Shown here one piece after another: positions 9,589-20,479 of a DNA stretch of 25,639 bases. A program made the translations under genes and the position numbers. How positions within the stretch are numbered: the first letter of the stretch is position 1; each line of letters starts with the position of its first letter. Origin of the DNA: Pelargonium nanum (lineage: Eukaryota > Streptophyta > Magnoliopsida > Geraniales > Geraniaceae); contig JAYMTF010001174.1 of NCBI GenBank assembly GCA_036897485.1, positions 1 through 25,639 on the forward strand, given 5' to 3'. The notes under the pieces are model-generated. The model ran no database searches, was not told where the DNA came from, and was given only the letters and a program-made list of their open reading frames with translations.

Positions 9589-12500
9589 TGAATATTCTGG
9601 TACTTTTCTAAAAGATGGCAGTTACTTGGTTTATTTATTTTTGTTGGTGGGTGAATTTGGGCATGGAAGCTAGCTCCAGTATGTTGGGTTGGATGGACGA
9701 TGCTTCTGCATTTAGATCTGTTAGCAGTTGGTATAATTATGGTATGATATGTTGTTTAAAATCTATCCTTCTCTGATGTGGGAGAAGGTTACATTTAATG
9801 TATGGATCAAGATTTAATCAGATCCATTCAATCAAATTCATAAGGGGCTGTGATCCCGTTATATGTTAACAATTTAAGGTGTAGGTATTTTGTTTTTATT
9901 ATCCAATTTAAATATGATGCATTAAATGTAGTATGTGATTATGTGGTATTTCAAATAATTCTTCACAACATTTTCTAAAGTCGCTTCAGTGTCCAAATTG
10001 AGTGTCACTCATTAGAAGTTTCTTCCGGTGTTCTTTTATAGGTGCGATCCTTGGCAGCAGAATCTGATAGGGCATATCAAGCTGGGCCACTAGAGCATAC
10101 ATTTTATCAAGAAGCTTCCCTAACCCCTGAGGAGGGAGGGATGGATATCGATACCACTGGATTTCAGTTACCCAACCAGTATACAAGTCGACTTGATTGG
10201 TTTACAGTTGATCTTGAAGGTGAACATTCTGCTATGGATGGTCAGATACTTGAAGAACACACAGAATATGTTGTATATGCCATTCACAGGGTAGGGTACC
10301 ACTTTCTTCCTGCTTGCATTATTTTCAATAGCATATGAAAGGTGGATTATGATCTCTTTTGAGATTGGAATTGTCTACAGCCTAGGTCATTTGACACAAG
10401 CAATCAAAATTATATTTGAACAATACATGTTTTCAATATGGTACAACAAGAGTTTTTCAGGTGATTAAATGTCATGAAACCTTTGTTATAGAATGGGAAG
10501 TGTTGATGAACAAATGCAACACACTTAGGATTGGAATGAAATCTGTTATGTTTTATGTTGCATTATTTTAGGCCTAAGCTTCTCATCTATGGAAGTCGAA
10601 TTGTCATTCTTGTTGTCTCAACTTACTGATAACTTGTCCCATGTAGCAGGCATCAGCTTTAGGAATCCTTTTTCTTCACCGTAACCCAAGACTATGTACT
10701 TTATTAAACAGTATACTATTATTGTTCACATCCCCAAACCACACTCCTTCTCATCTTTTAAGTTCTGTGACTTCAGTTAATACCCCTGCTTATTTTCATA
10801 TGAACGCACTATAGAATTTTAGACGTCCTCACTTTCTCCGATGCATCTGAACTTAAAGTTCTTTTAGTTTTCTGTATCCTGCTTTTGTTCAAGTCTTAAT
10901 TTTCGCAATCTGTTATTATTTGGCTATGCCTGCAGATTTTGGACCAGTACAAAGAATCTCACACTGTTCGAGAAAAAGAAGGTGCTGCATCCTCTGGGAA
11001 TTTGCCAAAAAGTGTGATATTGGTTGGTCACTCTATAGGTGGTTTTGTTGCTAGAGCCGCAGTGATTCATCCTCAGTTAAGGAAGTCTGCTGTTGAGACT
11101 ATCCTTACACTTTCAAGTCCTCACCAGTGAGTTTTTTGGTGGCTTTGGTATTTAAATTCGTTGAATTGATTAACTTTTTTCTAAGTAACGTATTTTGTCC
11201 AGAGCACCTCCTCTGGCATTGCAGCCATCCTTGGGTCATTATTTTGCACGTGTAAATCAGGAATGGAGAAAGGGATATGAGGTCCAGACCAGTCGGGCAG
11301 GAAATTTCATTTCTGATCCATCACTCTCTCGTGTTGTTATCATCTCCATTTCTGGCGGTCATTATGATTATCAGGTATATCTGTACATATGGCCTAGTGA
11401 CATATGGTGCACTGCCCATAAAATGTGTATGTTTATATTGTCACTGAACTGAAATGCCATAAGTATAATATATAAGGTTTTACCAATATTCTGTCCACAT
11501 ATAAATCAATCATCCATCTTTTCTGTAGTACAGACACTCAAAATATATCATTCTGATCCCTGCATGAGTTTGTTGACACTGTTGCTGGAAGTTATGTTGT
11601 AATAGATTACTGCAAGACAATTTTTTTTTTTCATTTGGTTTCTACTTCTTAGATGGTTCTTCTGATAAGCTCTTATAATGTAAATATGTCTTTGTGAAAG
11701 CTTGCATAGATTTTACATTTTCTTACTTGAATTCTGGTTATGTACATCGACTTTGTATATCTAAGTGCTAATTCTTATCTTTCTATCTACAGATAAGGAC
11801 AAAGTTAGGGTCCCTTGATGGTATTGTGCCTCCCACTCATGGATTCATGATAAGTAGTACGAGCATAAAAAATGTGTGGTTGTCAATGGACCATCAGGGT
11901 ATTTTATGGTGTAATCAACTAGTTGTTCAAGTGAGTGTTCTAAAACCCTTGTTTAATTCTAGTATCTACAGTTCTGAGTGTTTTTTTTTTTCTTGTTTAG
12001 GTGTCACATACTCTCCTTAGCTTGGTGGACTCAGGAACAAGAGAGCCATTCTCTGACAGTTGGAAAAGACTCACAATATTTGCAAGGATGCTTCGGAGTG
12101 GGTTACCACATAGTTTTGATGGGAGGAATGCAAAACTCTCACCACAGCAGCTAACTCATGTTCCACTTAAAGATGTAAAAGAAGTGGCTGGTATAGTCTA
12201 TGTTCAACTATCTTTCTGTCGGCTGCATACTTGATTATGTTCCACTCTTCTGGTTGCTGAAAGCTTTGGAACAAATACTAATTCGAAAAGCTGTATTGGT
12301 GAAATTACAGTATTTTTGCAACTAGGGTTGTAGGCAGGGTCTCTTTTCACCAACCCTGAACTGCTAGTTCTTTTGTCCTCCTCATTCTCGTTCTTACTTA
12401 TACCTTAGGGGTATGGTTGCAAATCTCATCCCACCCTATTTGAAAATTTAAAATTTTGCTACTGCCTTGGCGCACCTTATTTTCAGTACTCAACACTAAA

Positions 12501-15500
12501 AGTAATTTTGTGGCACTAAAGCTAAAATCAAAATCTAAAGTGAATGCAAATCATATTTAAGGCCAAATGTAGAAATTTTAAGTGCTTGTGTGAGTGACAA
12601 CAATCTAATAATTGATAGCTAAAGTATGTTCTACTGATTAGCTCTTATATAGTATGTTCTTCTACTGATTAGCTCTTATATAGTATGTTCTTGTAAGAAA
12701 AAGCATCATGAATAATAAAGCATTGTCATTCTTTTAAAAAAAGTGCCGACTTGACAAACTGCAATTTCAGATATTGTATGTGGCATAAAGAGATTATTAG
12801 TATCTGTTTTCTTGTATGAGTGGTTAGCCAAAGTTTTACCAAAATTTAGTGCCGAATTACTTTTTAGGACATACTGTCTCTTTAATCATCTCAGCAATAC
12901 ACTCCCCATAACATTTTAGAGTCACATGGTGGTATTACATGCTTGCAGGTGCTCTACTGCATACTTCATCTCCATGTCCTAGCAATATTTATTGGACAGA
13001 TGATGGCCTTGAGAGGGACCTATACATTCAGACAAGTACGGTTACTGTATTAGCCATGGATGGAAGGAGGCGGTGGTTAGACATAAAGAAACTGGTTAGC
13101 CTCACAAAAAAATTCCCATGTACAATTTAGAAAAAAAATATTGGTTTTTATTTTTATTTTTATTTTTTATTCCAATATGAATAATTTACTTGGCCCCTTT
13201 CCTCCCAAGATTTCCACTTCCCAGTAAGATCAAACTATATTGCCAGGTTGAAGTTCATTTAATTTTTATATATCTTGCTGTATATAGAATATATAATTGA
13301 CTGTTCCACTAAGATGCTGGTCATCATAGTTTTACTGAAGTCTTAACATTTAATTCCTTAGTTGAGAATGCAAATTATATAGGATACTTTTCTGTAATTC
13401 ACTGTTCCACTAAGATGCTGGTCTTCATAGTTTTACTGAAATTTTAACATTTAATTCTTTAGTTGAGAATGCAAAACCCAATATTATATTGGATACTTTT
13501 CTGATACTGTAGGTTATTTTGGTTTTAGATTATGCATTTCCAATCCATGAGGGAGTTGCTCAAAGTTTGATTTGTACGCACAGGGGTCCAACGGGAAACA
13601 ACACTTCATACTTGTAACAAACCTTGCCCCGTGTTCAGGCATCAGACTTCATTTATGGCCTGAAAAGGGGAATTCAACATTGAATTTACCTGCAAGTGAA
13701 CGGGTCTTAGAGGTGACATCAAAGATTGTGCGCATTCCATCTGGGCCAGCCCCAAGGCAGGTACTAATCGTTGCACATATAAGGATATATCATTCTTCTG
13801 TATATTTTAATTTTGTGGTGCCTCTTGTTTTCTAGTGAATTGTAGAACAGAAATTTAAGTTTCTACTTTATAAAAGAGGGAGGTTCTGGCTATGAAAAAT
13901 TAGTTGGATGTTCAGGTTTGATAAACTTCAGTTATTTGCATTCTCATACTTCTGAGCATACTGTTCGTTTATCAGATTGAACCTGGCAGTCAGACTGAAC
14001 AAGCGCCTCCATCTGCTGTATTTCAGTTGGGTCTTGAGGATATGCATGGCTTCAGATTCCTTACCATTTCCATTGCACCACGTCCGGTACTGTGCTTTGC
14101 TCTTTTTCCTGAACCTCTCCTTCCAGAATCTCAAATGCAACTATATTATGATGGTCTTGTAAAGTTTTTCCTTTTTCCTTCAATGTTTTCCTCCTATGTT
14201 GTACCTAAGGATCATCTCATGAATCGTCTTTATGAACACTGATATGGAGCCTCTAATGTTACTGTTATGTCGTATTTTTTGTACTTGGTTGTTTGGTCCC
14301 AACATGTCTTTTGACATAATAGGAGAGAAGCTATATGCTTGTGCAGTAGAATTGATGTGCCTTGATAGTTGCTTGAGTATTAGGTTGATTTGCTTCTCCA
14401 ATACTGTACTGATCATTAAGATTTTTTCTTAAAACCCTAAGAGTCGAGAACCTTCTAAGTGACCTTTATTTGTTGCTTTGTGAGTAGTCTTAAAATTATA
14501 GTATATTTTTTCGTTTTAATTTTTTTTGCTGTTAGACCTACCTGTTTGTATGCATTGCTCAGTGAAGTTCAGTCTCTGGCTGCTTCATGTATAAGTTAAC
14601 CATCTAGAGAATTGAATGTTTTGATTCATAAGCCAAAAAGGTAAAAAGGTCCTTCATGGTAGCATTTTTTTGCTCTCTGGTATTGTTTTTCCCAAATTGC
14701 ACTGCTCTTCTCTATCTGAATGTGATACATAAAGATGGTTTGAGTAACTGAGACATGTAGTGACTTTCTGGTGCTCAGACTATTTCAGGAAGACCACCGC
14801 CAGCAACTTCTATGGCAGTTGGGCAGTTCTTTAATCCAGAGGAAGGAAAGATAGAATTATCTCCATATTCTATGCTTTTGTCTGCATATTCTCAGAAGGT
14901 TAATACTTGCTTGAATAGCTGACTTTCTTTCTGCTGAGGGTATATAAATGTGTTGATTTTGGTTTGTTTGTTTATATGACTTCTGACTGGTGAATGTTTG
15001 ATGTTTTGCAGGACATTTTTATGAAGGAGGACCATCCTCTTGCTTTTGATCTATCATTTGCTATCAGCTTAGGCCTTTTGCCTGTTACTTTGTCTCTGAA
15101 AACTGTGGGATGTGGAATTAAAAGTTCTGGGGTTTCAGCTGAAGAGGTTGCGAACGTGGAAAACAGTAGTAAGGATTCTTTCTTCTTTCTACAGTCAATC
15201 TGATCCTCTAGTCTATGACTCTTTGTATGTATAAATTTCTGATAGTCGTTTGTATGATTGCGTAATGTATGAAACATATTTGACCTCATTGTAAGGTTTG
15301 CTAACGATGAAAATAAGCACTTCAGAACTAATATATACATGTGAATATCCCTGTGGTTGCTTAGCTTCATTTGTCTATTTTAATATTATTTTTATTTTAT
15401 GTATAATTTCCCTTATTTTCTAACTTCTAAGTTATCCCCTTCCTGGTATTTCAGGGCTTTGCAAACTGCGTTGTTTCCCACCTGTAGCACTTGCTTGGGA

Positions 15501-18500
15501 TACCACATCAGGACTCCACATATTACCAAATTTGTATAGTGAGACTATTGTTGTTGATTCCCTACCTGCAGTTTGGAGTTCAACTCCAGGGTCAGAGAAA
15601 ACCTCTGTTCTGTTACTGGTATGAAATTATCTATATAAGTTTCTTGTTTGTATCACAATATGATTGACTTCATTTTGCCATTGTTGGGTCTAAAGGATTA
15701 TGATTCTTCATCTTCTACAGGCTGATCCTCATTGTTCATATAAATCTAGCATTGCTGTTTCTGTCACTTCAGCTGCTAGCAGATTTTTGCTTTTGTATGG
15801 TCCACAGGTAAGATGTTACTGTATTATCGTCATAATATTGTCCTATAAATTTTATTTATTCAAGTCTAATGATAAAAAAATGTCCTTTTTCGTCTAGTTC
15901 TGAATCATGTGGTGCTCACTTGTATATGGATCACATCATTGATTAGATTGACTGGGCAATACTTTTTGGTACAATTTGTCCAGTAGCTCACTTTCCAAGG
16001 ATCTAAGTGCAGTTTTTTTGGTCTGGGGATAATTTTCAATAGCACTTTTAGACGGGTGCAATGTATATTTAACCCTAGGTTTTATTTTAACACGAAATTC
16101 AGTTTCAAACCAATTTTAGCTGCTATCCTGAAATCTAAAGTTTATTACATTCAGCAGATGCAACAAATGCCTGATTCATGCTTTTTGCATCCTGCTTATG
16201 TGGTGCAACCGTGGTTGTCATCCATCAGATATATACATGCTAAGATACTTAAAGTAATGCCACAAATTCATGTTTATAAACATATTTGTAGTGATTCTGT
16301 TTAGCAATTTATTTATCTTTGAACTACTGAAAATATATTAGTAATTTATTATATAAGATTAAATACGGAAACAAATTATGATCTAGTGATGCTATTGCTG
16401 TGTTTGACATTCTTTGTGCAGTAGTTCTTAGTTTTCATTTACCTCTACTACACTGCTTTTGTTCTTCTTTCTAATTGGCAGCTAATGATGCTTTGCACTT
16501 CCATTTCAGTTTTATTTAAAGCTTGCATTTTCTTCAAATACTGTTGTGCAGATAGTTGGTTTCTCTGTTGCTGTTGTCTTTTTTGCTTTGATGCGGCAAG
16601 CAGATGCCTGGGATCTTGATATGCCAATACCTTCAATGTTGACAGCTGTGGAATCCAATTTGCGAATGCCACTTCCATTCATTCTATTAGCTATCATACC
16701 AATTCTAGTTTCCTTGTTGCTTTCCCTTCAAATGTCTCAGCCAATTCCTCCATTTCCTAGCTTCACCATTGTCTCGATAATTTGTTATTTCTTTGCAAAT
16801 GGTTTTGTCATTCTCCTTGTCTCAGTTTCGCAAGTGGTTTTCTATGCGGCTGCCTCTATACAGGTTTTCATAAAAACTAGGTCAGTTACCTCTCTATTTC
16901 TCTCTCTTTCAATTTTAGCAAATGATAGGTTGTAGTGTCTTTATCAATGGTGTGCTTTCTTCAGCCCATGTGCTTCATATTATCAAATATAATATGGGTT
17001 CGTTATGCATAATAAACTTATTCCATTTGTGTATTTTCCTTTCCCTTTGGATCTTGTGGATGGAGACTAGGAAGTGAATCACATCAAAATGTTCACAGGA
17101 GTATGCCTTAACAAAAAAAATCTCTACCTATTATCTTTCTTGTTGTTTTCAGACAGCTTCTTTTCCTCAATATATTTGTTGTTTACCTCCCTACATTTGG
17201 CATGCTGTAACTGCCACTTAGGCATTCTTATTCACTGTAGTTGATATTTTGTAGGTGGGAAGTGTGGGAACAAACCTTCTGCGTCACATTCCTCCAATGG
17301 CTTATTAATCTTTCATCAACTTTCTTTTCACTGAGGGTAAGCTTGTTTTTACAAGAATGGAACCCAGTTACATGCCTGTTAGGTTGAGTAGGTTCAGTGT
17401 CAATGTATTATCTCAACCTGAAGTTGTAAGGATACCTAATTTGAGTATCTTTTTGGTAATTATTTATTTACTTGTATGAACCTACATTTCGTCTCTATAG
17501 ATGATTGCATTCATCCATTTACGTTTCTGGTGGTACAGATACCTTATTTGAGTATCTTTTTCATGTTACTATATTATTGGACTTGATATTTATTCTTAAA
17601 ACAGGTGATACGGATTGTAAGATCCAATAAATCATTGGTAACAGCACTGGCTGCAATCACCTTGGTGTGTTTGGTTCATCCTGCACTGGGTCTATTCATT
17701 ATCCCCTTGTCTCATGTTTTTCGATGCCACAGTGCATTGTGCAGGTATGTTTTGTTTATGAACTTTTTTTTTTTTTTTTTTGCTTATCATCTCTGAAATC
17801 ACAAATCATTGAAATAAAATCTGTTCAGAACTAAATTTGTGGGGATTTCAGTTTGCTGTGGGTTACACACACACACACAAATTCTAAGAGTTGGCTTGGC
17901 TTGGTATACAAAGATCAATAATATTGGAACATGGAAGCTTCAAGTGTATATCATTATCTCCAGATGTGACTAATCCTAAGAGTTGCTTTCATGCTTTTGT
18001 AACAGTTTTTTGACAGCTTCCTTTCGCAGTCATGCACAAAGGAAGGACGTATTTGATTGTAAAAAAGAAAGTGATGATGATTCTCAGCATATTGCGTCCA
18101 AGAGGGATGATAGATTCCACCATAAGGTCACTTTGGAAAATAACTTGTCCAGCAGTCAAAACTCTCCAAAGAGTTTTGCTGACACTCAATTAGAGATATT
18201 CCATCACTGTCACGGCTTGCTGATTCTGCATCTTATTGCAGCACTCATGTTTGTCCCCTCACTTCTGGCTTGGTTGCAGGTACAGATTATACATCCATCT
18301 TTTTCATCTAGAATATGAGTGGTACATTATAACCCTTTTGTTAATTTTGATGTGAAAATTTTGACGTCTCAATAAATAGAGTCGTCAACTTATCAAGGAG
18401 TGGTTAAGAACCCACTCAAAATTTATACTGTAACATAAAACAACTTGAGCCGAACCCTTATTACTTCCATCAGTTGCAGACTGTCAACTGCAAGATAGTT

Positions 18501-19319
18501 ATTGATTTCTTGAAAACCAACCGTGACAAAAAACAATTGCTCTTATCATGACACATATTACTTGCATTGCAGACATGTCTGTCTGTTAAATTTGATATTG
18601 GGCTACGCATAATAGCTTGTGCTTCCACTACTAAAAGATCAACCTTATTAGTAGGGTTTCACTTGCACCATTATATGTAGCTCAATTCTTTCATATTTTT
18701 CCAATGTGGGACTTATTTCCCACTTCAACATCCTTTCAAGATTAAATGATCATATCTGGAGAAGAACTGAATATATTTGCTCATGAATATAATGATTTGT
18801 AAAACTGCATGCATAATGAGCAAAAAGTTAAAGAGAAAAAATTGCATGGAGTACCAATACTTTGGGATTTAGTTTGTTTGCTGAGATCTTGACTTTCCCT
18901 TTCCCTCTGAGATCTATGGGGTGTCGTATTCCCACCATTTATTTGAAAATCCAGCTAACCTTCATGTTACTCTGTCTGTTTATTTGCAGAGACTAAGGAT
19001 GGGTCACAATTTTCCATGGTTCCTGGATTCAACACTTTGCATCGGTGTCATCCTTCACGGCATCTGCAATTCAAAGCCTGAGTGCCATTCTTTCTTCTTT
19101 CCTTTCCCAGGTATAGGTCAGAAGCTGAGATTGTACCACATCTACCTGCTGGCTGGATACTTTTCCTATCTCTCTGGCCTATCTTTCGCGCCATACAGAT
19201 TGTTCTACGCCATGGCTTCTATAGGGGCCATTTCCTTTACATCGAAGATTCTAGAGAGAAGACTGAGGGAAAAAGGAGAAGCCCATTTTGGCAGCAGAAA
19301 GCATTCTCATAAGCATTGA
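8321..19319 (+). CDS. PGAP1: GPI inositol-deacylase, PGAP1/Bst1 family (18 exons)
   Basis: An ER membrane lipase that removes the acyl chain from the inositol of newly made GPI-anchored proteins, a step linked to their ER exit. Exons: 8321-8614, 10042-10290, 10936-11126, 11203-11374, 11793-11930, 12001-12190, 12949-13094, 13584-13760, 13976-14086, 14779-14898, 15012-15168, 15455-15618, 15721-15807, 16552-16880, 17255-17336, 17605-17744, 18006-18279, 18990-19319. All phases agree, giving 3351 nt (1116 aa) with no internal stop. An N-terminal membrane anchor (about residues 14-33) precedes the lumenal lipase: VPVLFVPGNGGSYKQ, nucleophile motif GHSIGG with Ser214, and a conserved SMDHQGILWC block (exon 5) that probably supplies the catalytic His. 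The C-terminal third (exons 13-18) is multi-spanning, followed by a basic His/Lys-rich tail. The start is the first ATG in frame, right before the anchor. The family is certain; the exon ends are inferred from sequence. Confidence 0.95.
8615..10041 (+). other. GC-AG intron 1 of the PGAP1 gene
   Basis: Exon 1 ends in AAG-CAG and the next bases are GCAAGA; exon 2 begins GTGCGATCC after TTTTATAG. Joining them gives GNGGSYKQ/VRSLAAES, the conserved order in PGAP1 proteins, and no nearby GT donor preserves it. CAG/GCAAG fits the strong U1 pairing normally seen at GC donors. The other introns of this gene have GT donors. The 1427-base intron also holds a (CT)n tract. Confidence 0.85.
9559..9588. 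repeat. (CT)n microsatellite in PGAP1 intron 1
   Basis: An almost pure CT dinucleotide run of about 30 bases, broken once by TTT, lies within intron 1. Confidence 0.9.
12623..12692. repeat. Short tandem repeat in PGAP1 intron 6 (28/31-bp units)
   Basis: AGTATGTTCT(TCT)ACTGATTAGC followed by TCTTATAT occurs at 12623-12650 and 12651-12681, and a third partial unit starts at 12682. The second unit has three extra bases (TCT). Otherwise the copies are identical, which points to recent slippage or duplication. Confidence 0.88.
13144..13170. repeat. (TTTTTA)n tract in PGAP1 intron 7
   Basis: Simple repeat of TTTTTA units downstream of exon 7. Confidence 0.8.
13300..13503. repeat. Two-copy tandem repeat of about 101 bp in PGAP1 intron 7
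   Basis: The stretch that begins ACTGTTCCACTAAGATGCTG at 13300 recurs at 13401. Both copies continue through CATAGTTTTACTGAA, TTAACATTTAATTC and AGTTGAGAATGCAAA to GGATACTTTTCTG. The second copy carries a few substitutions and a short insertion (CCCAATAT). The array lies wholly within the intron and does not touch the splice sites. Confidence 0.9.
17431..17562. repeat. Spaced direct repeat in PGAP1 intron 15
   Basis: GATACC(T)AATTTGAGTATC at 17431-17455 and its near-copy GATACCTTATTTGAGTATC at 17538-17562 share about 24 of 25 bases, with starts 107 bases apart. The cause is unknown. Confidence 0.75.
17764..17879. repeat. Poly-T tract and short (CA)n run in PGAP1 intron 16
   Basis: A run of about 18 Ts (17765-17782) and a (CA)n stretch (about 17865-17879) lie just downstream of the exon 16 donor. 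Both are simple repeats and potentially polymorphic. Confidence 0.85.
18355..18730 (-). mobile_element. Possible LTR-retroelement fragment in PGAP1 intron 17
   Basis: On the minus strand, TGTTGAAGTGGG starts at 18730 and leads into AAGTCCCACATTGG, a motif I recognise from the start of many plant Copia/TRIM-type LTRs. The following bases (CATATAATGGTGCAAGTG and so on) fit an LTR or UTR-like body, but I cannot find a PBS, a second LTR or a clean target-site duplication. It is probably a decayed solo LTR or fragment; the left boundary is a guess. Confidence 0.4.
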
Positions 19320-20057
19320 CAGAGCTTCTTCCAAAAGCCATGTGTTTGTAAAGCATCCAGATCCTATACGCTTTCTTGTATGATCACCTGTGGTTTATCC
19401 ATCCGAGCAAGAGGTGTGAAGGACTGAGGCTACTTACTCAAAACAGAGGTAAAAGAAAACTATCCACTTTCTGCAGTTTTACATTCCACGCTGAGCCGAT
19501 CACGCACAAATATGGTGCCATTTTGTTGTAAAATGTGAGAAAATAGGGGAAAGAAACTGTTATGAAACTTACTGGTTGGGCCATATTTTTTCTCCCGTGG
19601 CAACGCCTTTTTGGTACTAGATGTGAGAGCAGTTGGTTTTCTATTTATTGTTTAGAGGGTTTGGCTTTTTGTTGTGAAACTAACTGGTGTTAGCCATTCT
19701 GTAATTTGGTTCTGTTTCTGATCAAATACATGGCAATCTCGTTTACAAGAATGCGAATTGTTCTCTATTTCTTTCCAGTTTCTCATCTTCATTTGTGGAT
19801 TCATTTTTCCCATAACTCTCTCAAGCCTTGAAAACATATTTCAAAACAATCAGTGTTCTGATATAAAGACATTTTCCCAATACTGAGATCTCTTACTGTA
19901 TATGCTCAATGCAAGAGAAAATACCACATTATAGCAACCAAAAAAACAAAAACAATCTCAGGTAGCAAATACAAGCACTGAACCCTTATTGAAAAATCAG
20001 CAAAATCATGAAACATGCCAAATGAAAACATTCACACACTGGAAAAGAAAATAGAAA
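19320..20057. other. Convergent intergenic region: PGAP1 3' UTR and AG-peptide A 3' UTR
   Basis: PGAP1 (+) and AG-peptide gene A (-) converge here. Roughly the first 400 bases should be the PGAP1 3' UTR. The last 60 or so belong to the 3' UTR of gene A, because ACATGCCAAATGAAAACATT near 20013 has a near-identical counterpart 3' of gene C (about 22205). I see no other gene. Confidence 0.65.
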
Positions 20058-20282
20058 CTAATGTAAGAAATAGAGGCAAAACGGCACGAAGAAGGCCAAG
20101 AACTGAGGAGCAAAGCCAGAAGCAGCTGCAGAGCCATGAACAGTGGTGCCATCTGGAGATGGAGCTGGTGAGTGCTCCTCTGTATGATCATGTCCTTCAT
20201 GAGACATTGCCACAGCTACCAACATTGTGAAGATCATGCAATACAAGGCTAATACAGTCCATGATCCTCTGGTTGTTGCCAT
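20058..20282 (-). CDS. Arabinogalactan-peptide-like gene A (His-rich, short GPI tail)
   Basis: Intronless, 74 aa, ATG at 20282 in CAGAAATGGCAA. It has the three-part plan of plant AG-peptides, small GPI-anchored cell-surface proteoglycans. A signal peptide (about residues 1-25, MATTRGSWTVLALYCMIFTM then LVAVA) is followed by a short mature part, and a Ser/Ala-rich omega region (GSAAASG) leads to a hydrophobic tail ending FFVPFCLYFLH. The mature part holds SPAPSPDG, whose Pro residues in Ser-Pro/Ala-Pro would be hydroxylated and arabinogalactosylated. It is unusual in carrying HEGHDHTEEH directly after the signal peptide. Compared with paralogue C the tail lacks eight residues (SALFASLA), an in-frame loss. 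It shares promoter and 3' UTR sequence with C. The class is well supported; biochemical function is unknown. Confidence 0.82.
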   Translation of the reverse strand: MATTRGSWTVLALYCMIFTMLVAVAMSHEGHDHTEEHSPAPSPDGTTVHGSAAASGFAPQFLAFFVPFCLYFLH

Positions 20283-20374
20283 TTCTGAGAGTTGAGACAA
20301 GACACAACCAATGGATTGATCAAGCTTGCTACTTGTTCTTCAGCTCTTGAAGACTTTGTGCCATTAGTTTCTTG

Positions 20375-20381
20375 TTATATA
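20375..20381 (-). promoter_or_regulatory. TATA box of AG-peptide gene A
   Basis: TATATAA on the minus strand lies about 95 bases upstream of the gene A ATG. The flanking ATCTTTGTC/TATATAA is conserved upstream of gene C, which supports a working core promoter inherited by duplication. Confidence 0.65.
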
Positions 20382-20479
20382 GACAAAGATAGCACTTGGT
20401 TTTCGGAGAAGTCGTGGGGTGGATGATTGTTAACAAATAGCTATCAGATGCAGGCCTGCAAGCAAAATTAGTATTTTTT

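Noticed and set aside
14232..14432. 66-aa open frame in PGAP1 intron 9
   Set aside because: Intronic, no domain; the exon 9/10 join (IAPRP/TISGRPPP) is in phase without it.
16056..16304. 82-aa open frame in PGAP1 intron 13
   Set aside because: It lies between exons whose join is in phase and conserved, and has no recognisable features.
18355..18736. Complete solo LTR with target-site duplication in PGAP1 intron 17
   Set aside because: One end is LTR-like, but I could not find a matching left end or a clean 5-bp duplication, so only a fragment is claimed.
20015..20230. 71-aa plus-strand open frame over gene A
   Set aside because: Antisense shadow of AG-peptide gene A.
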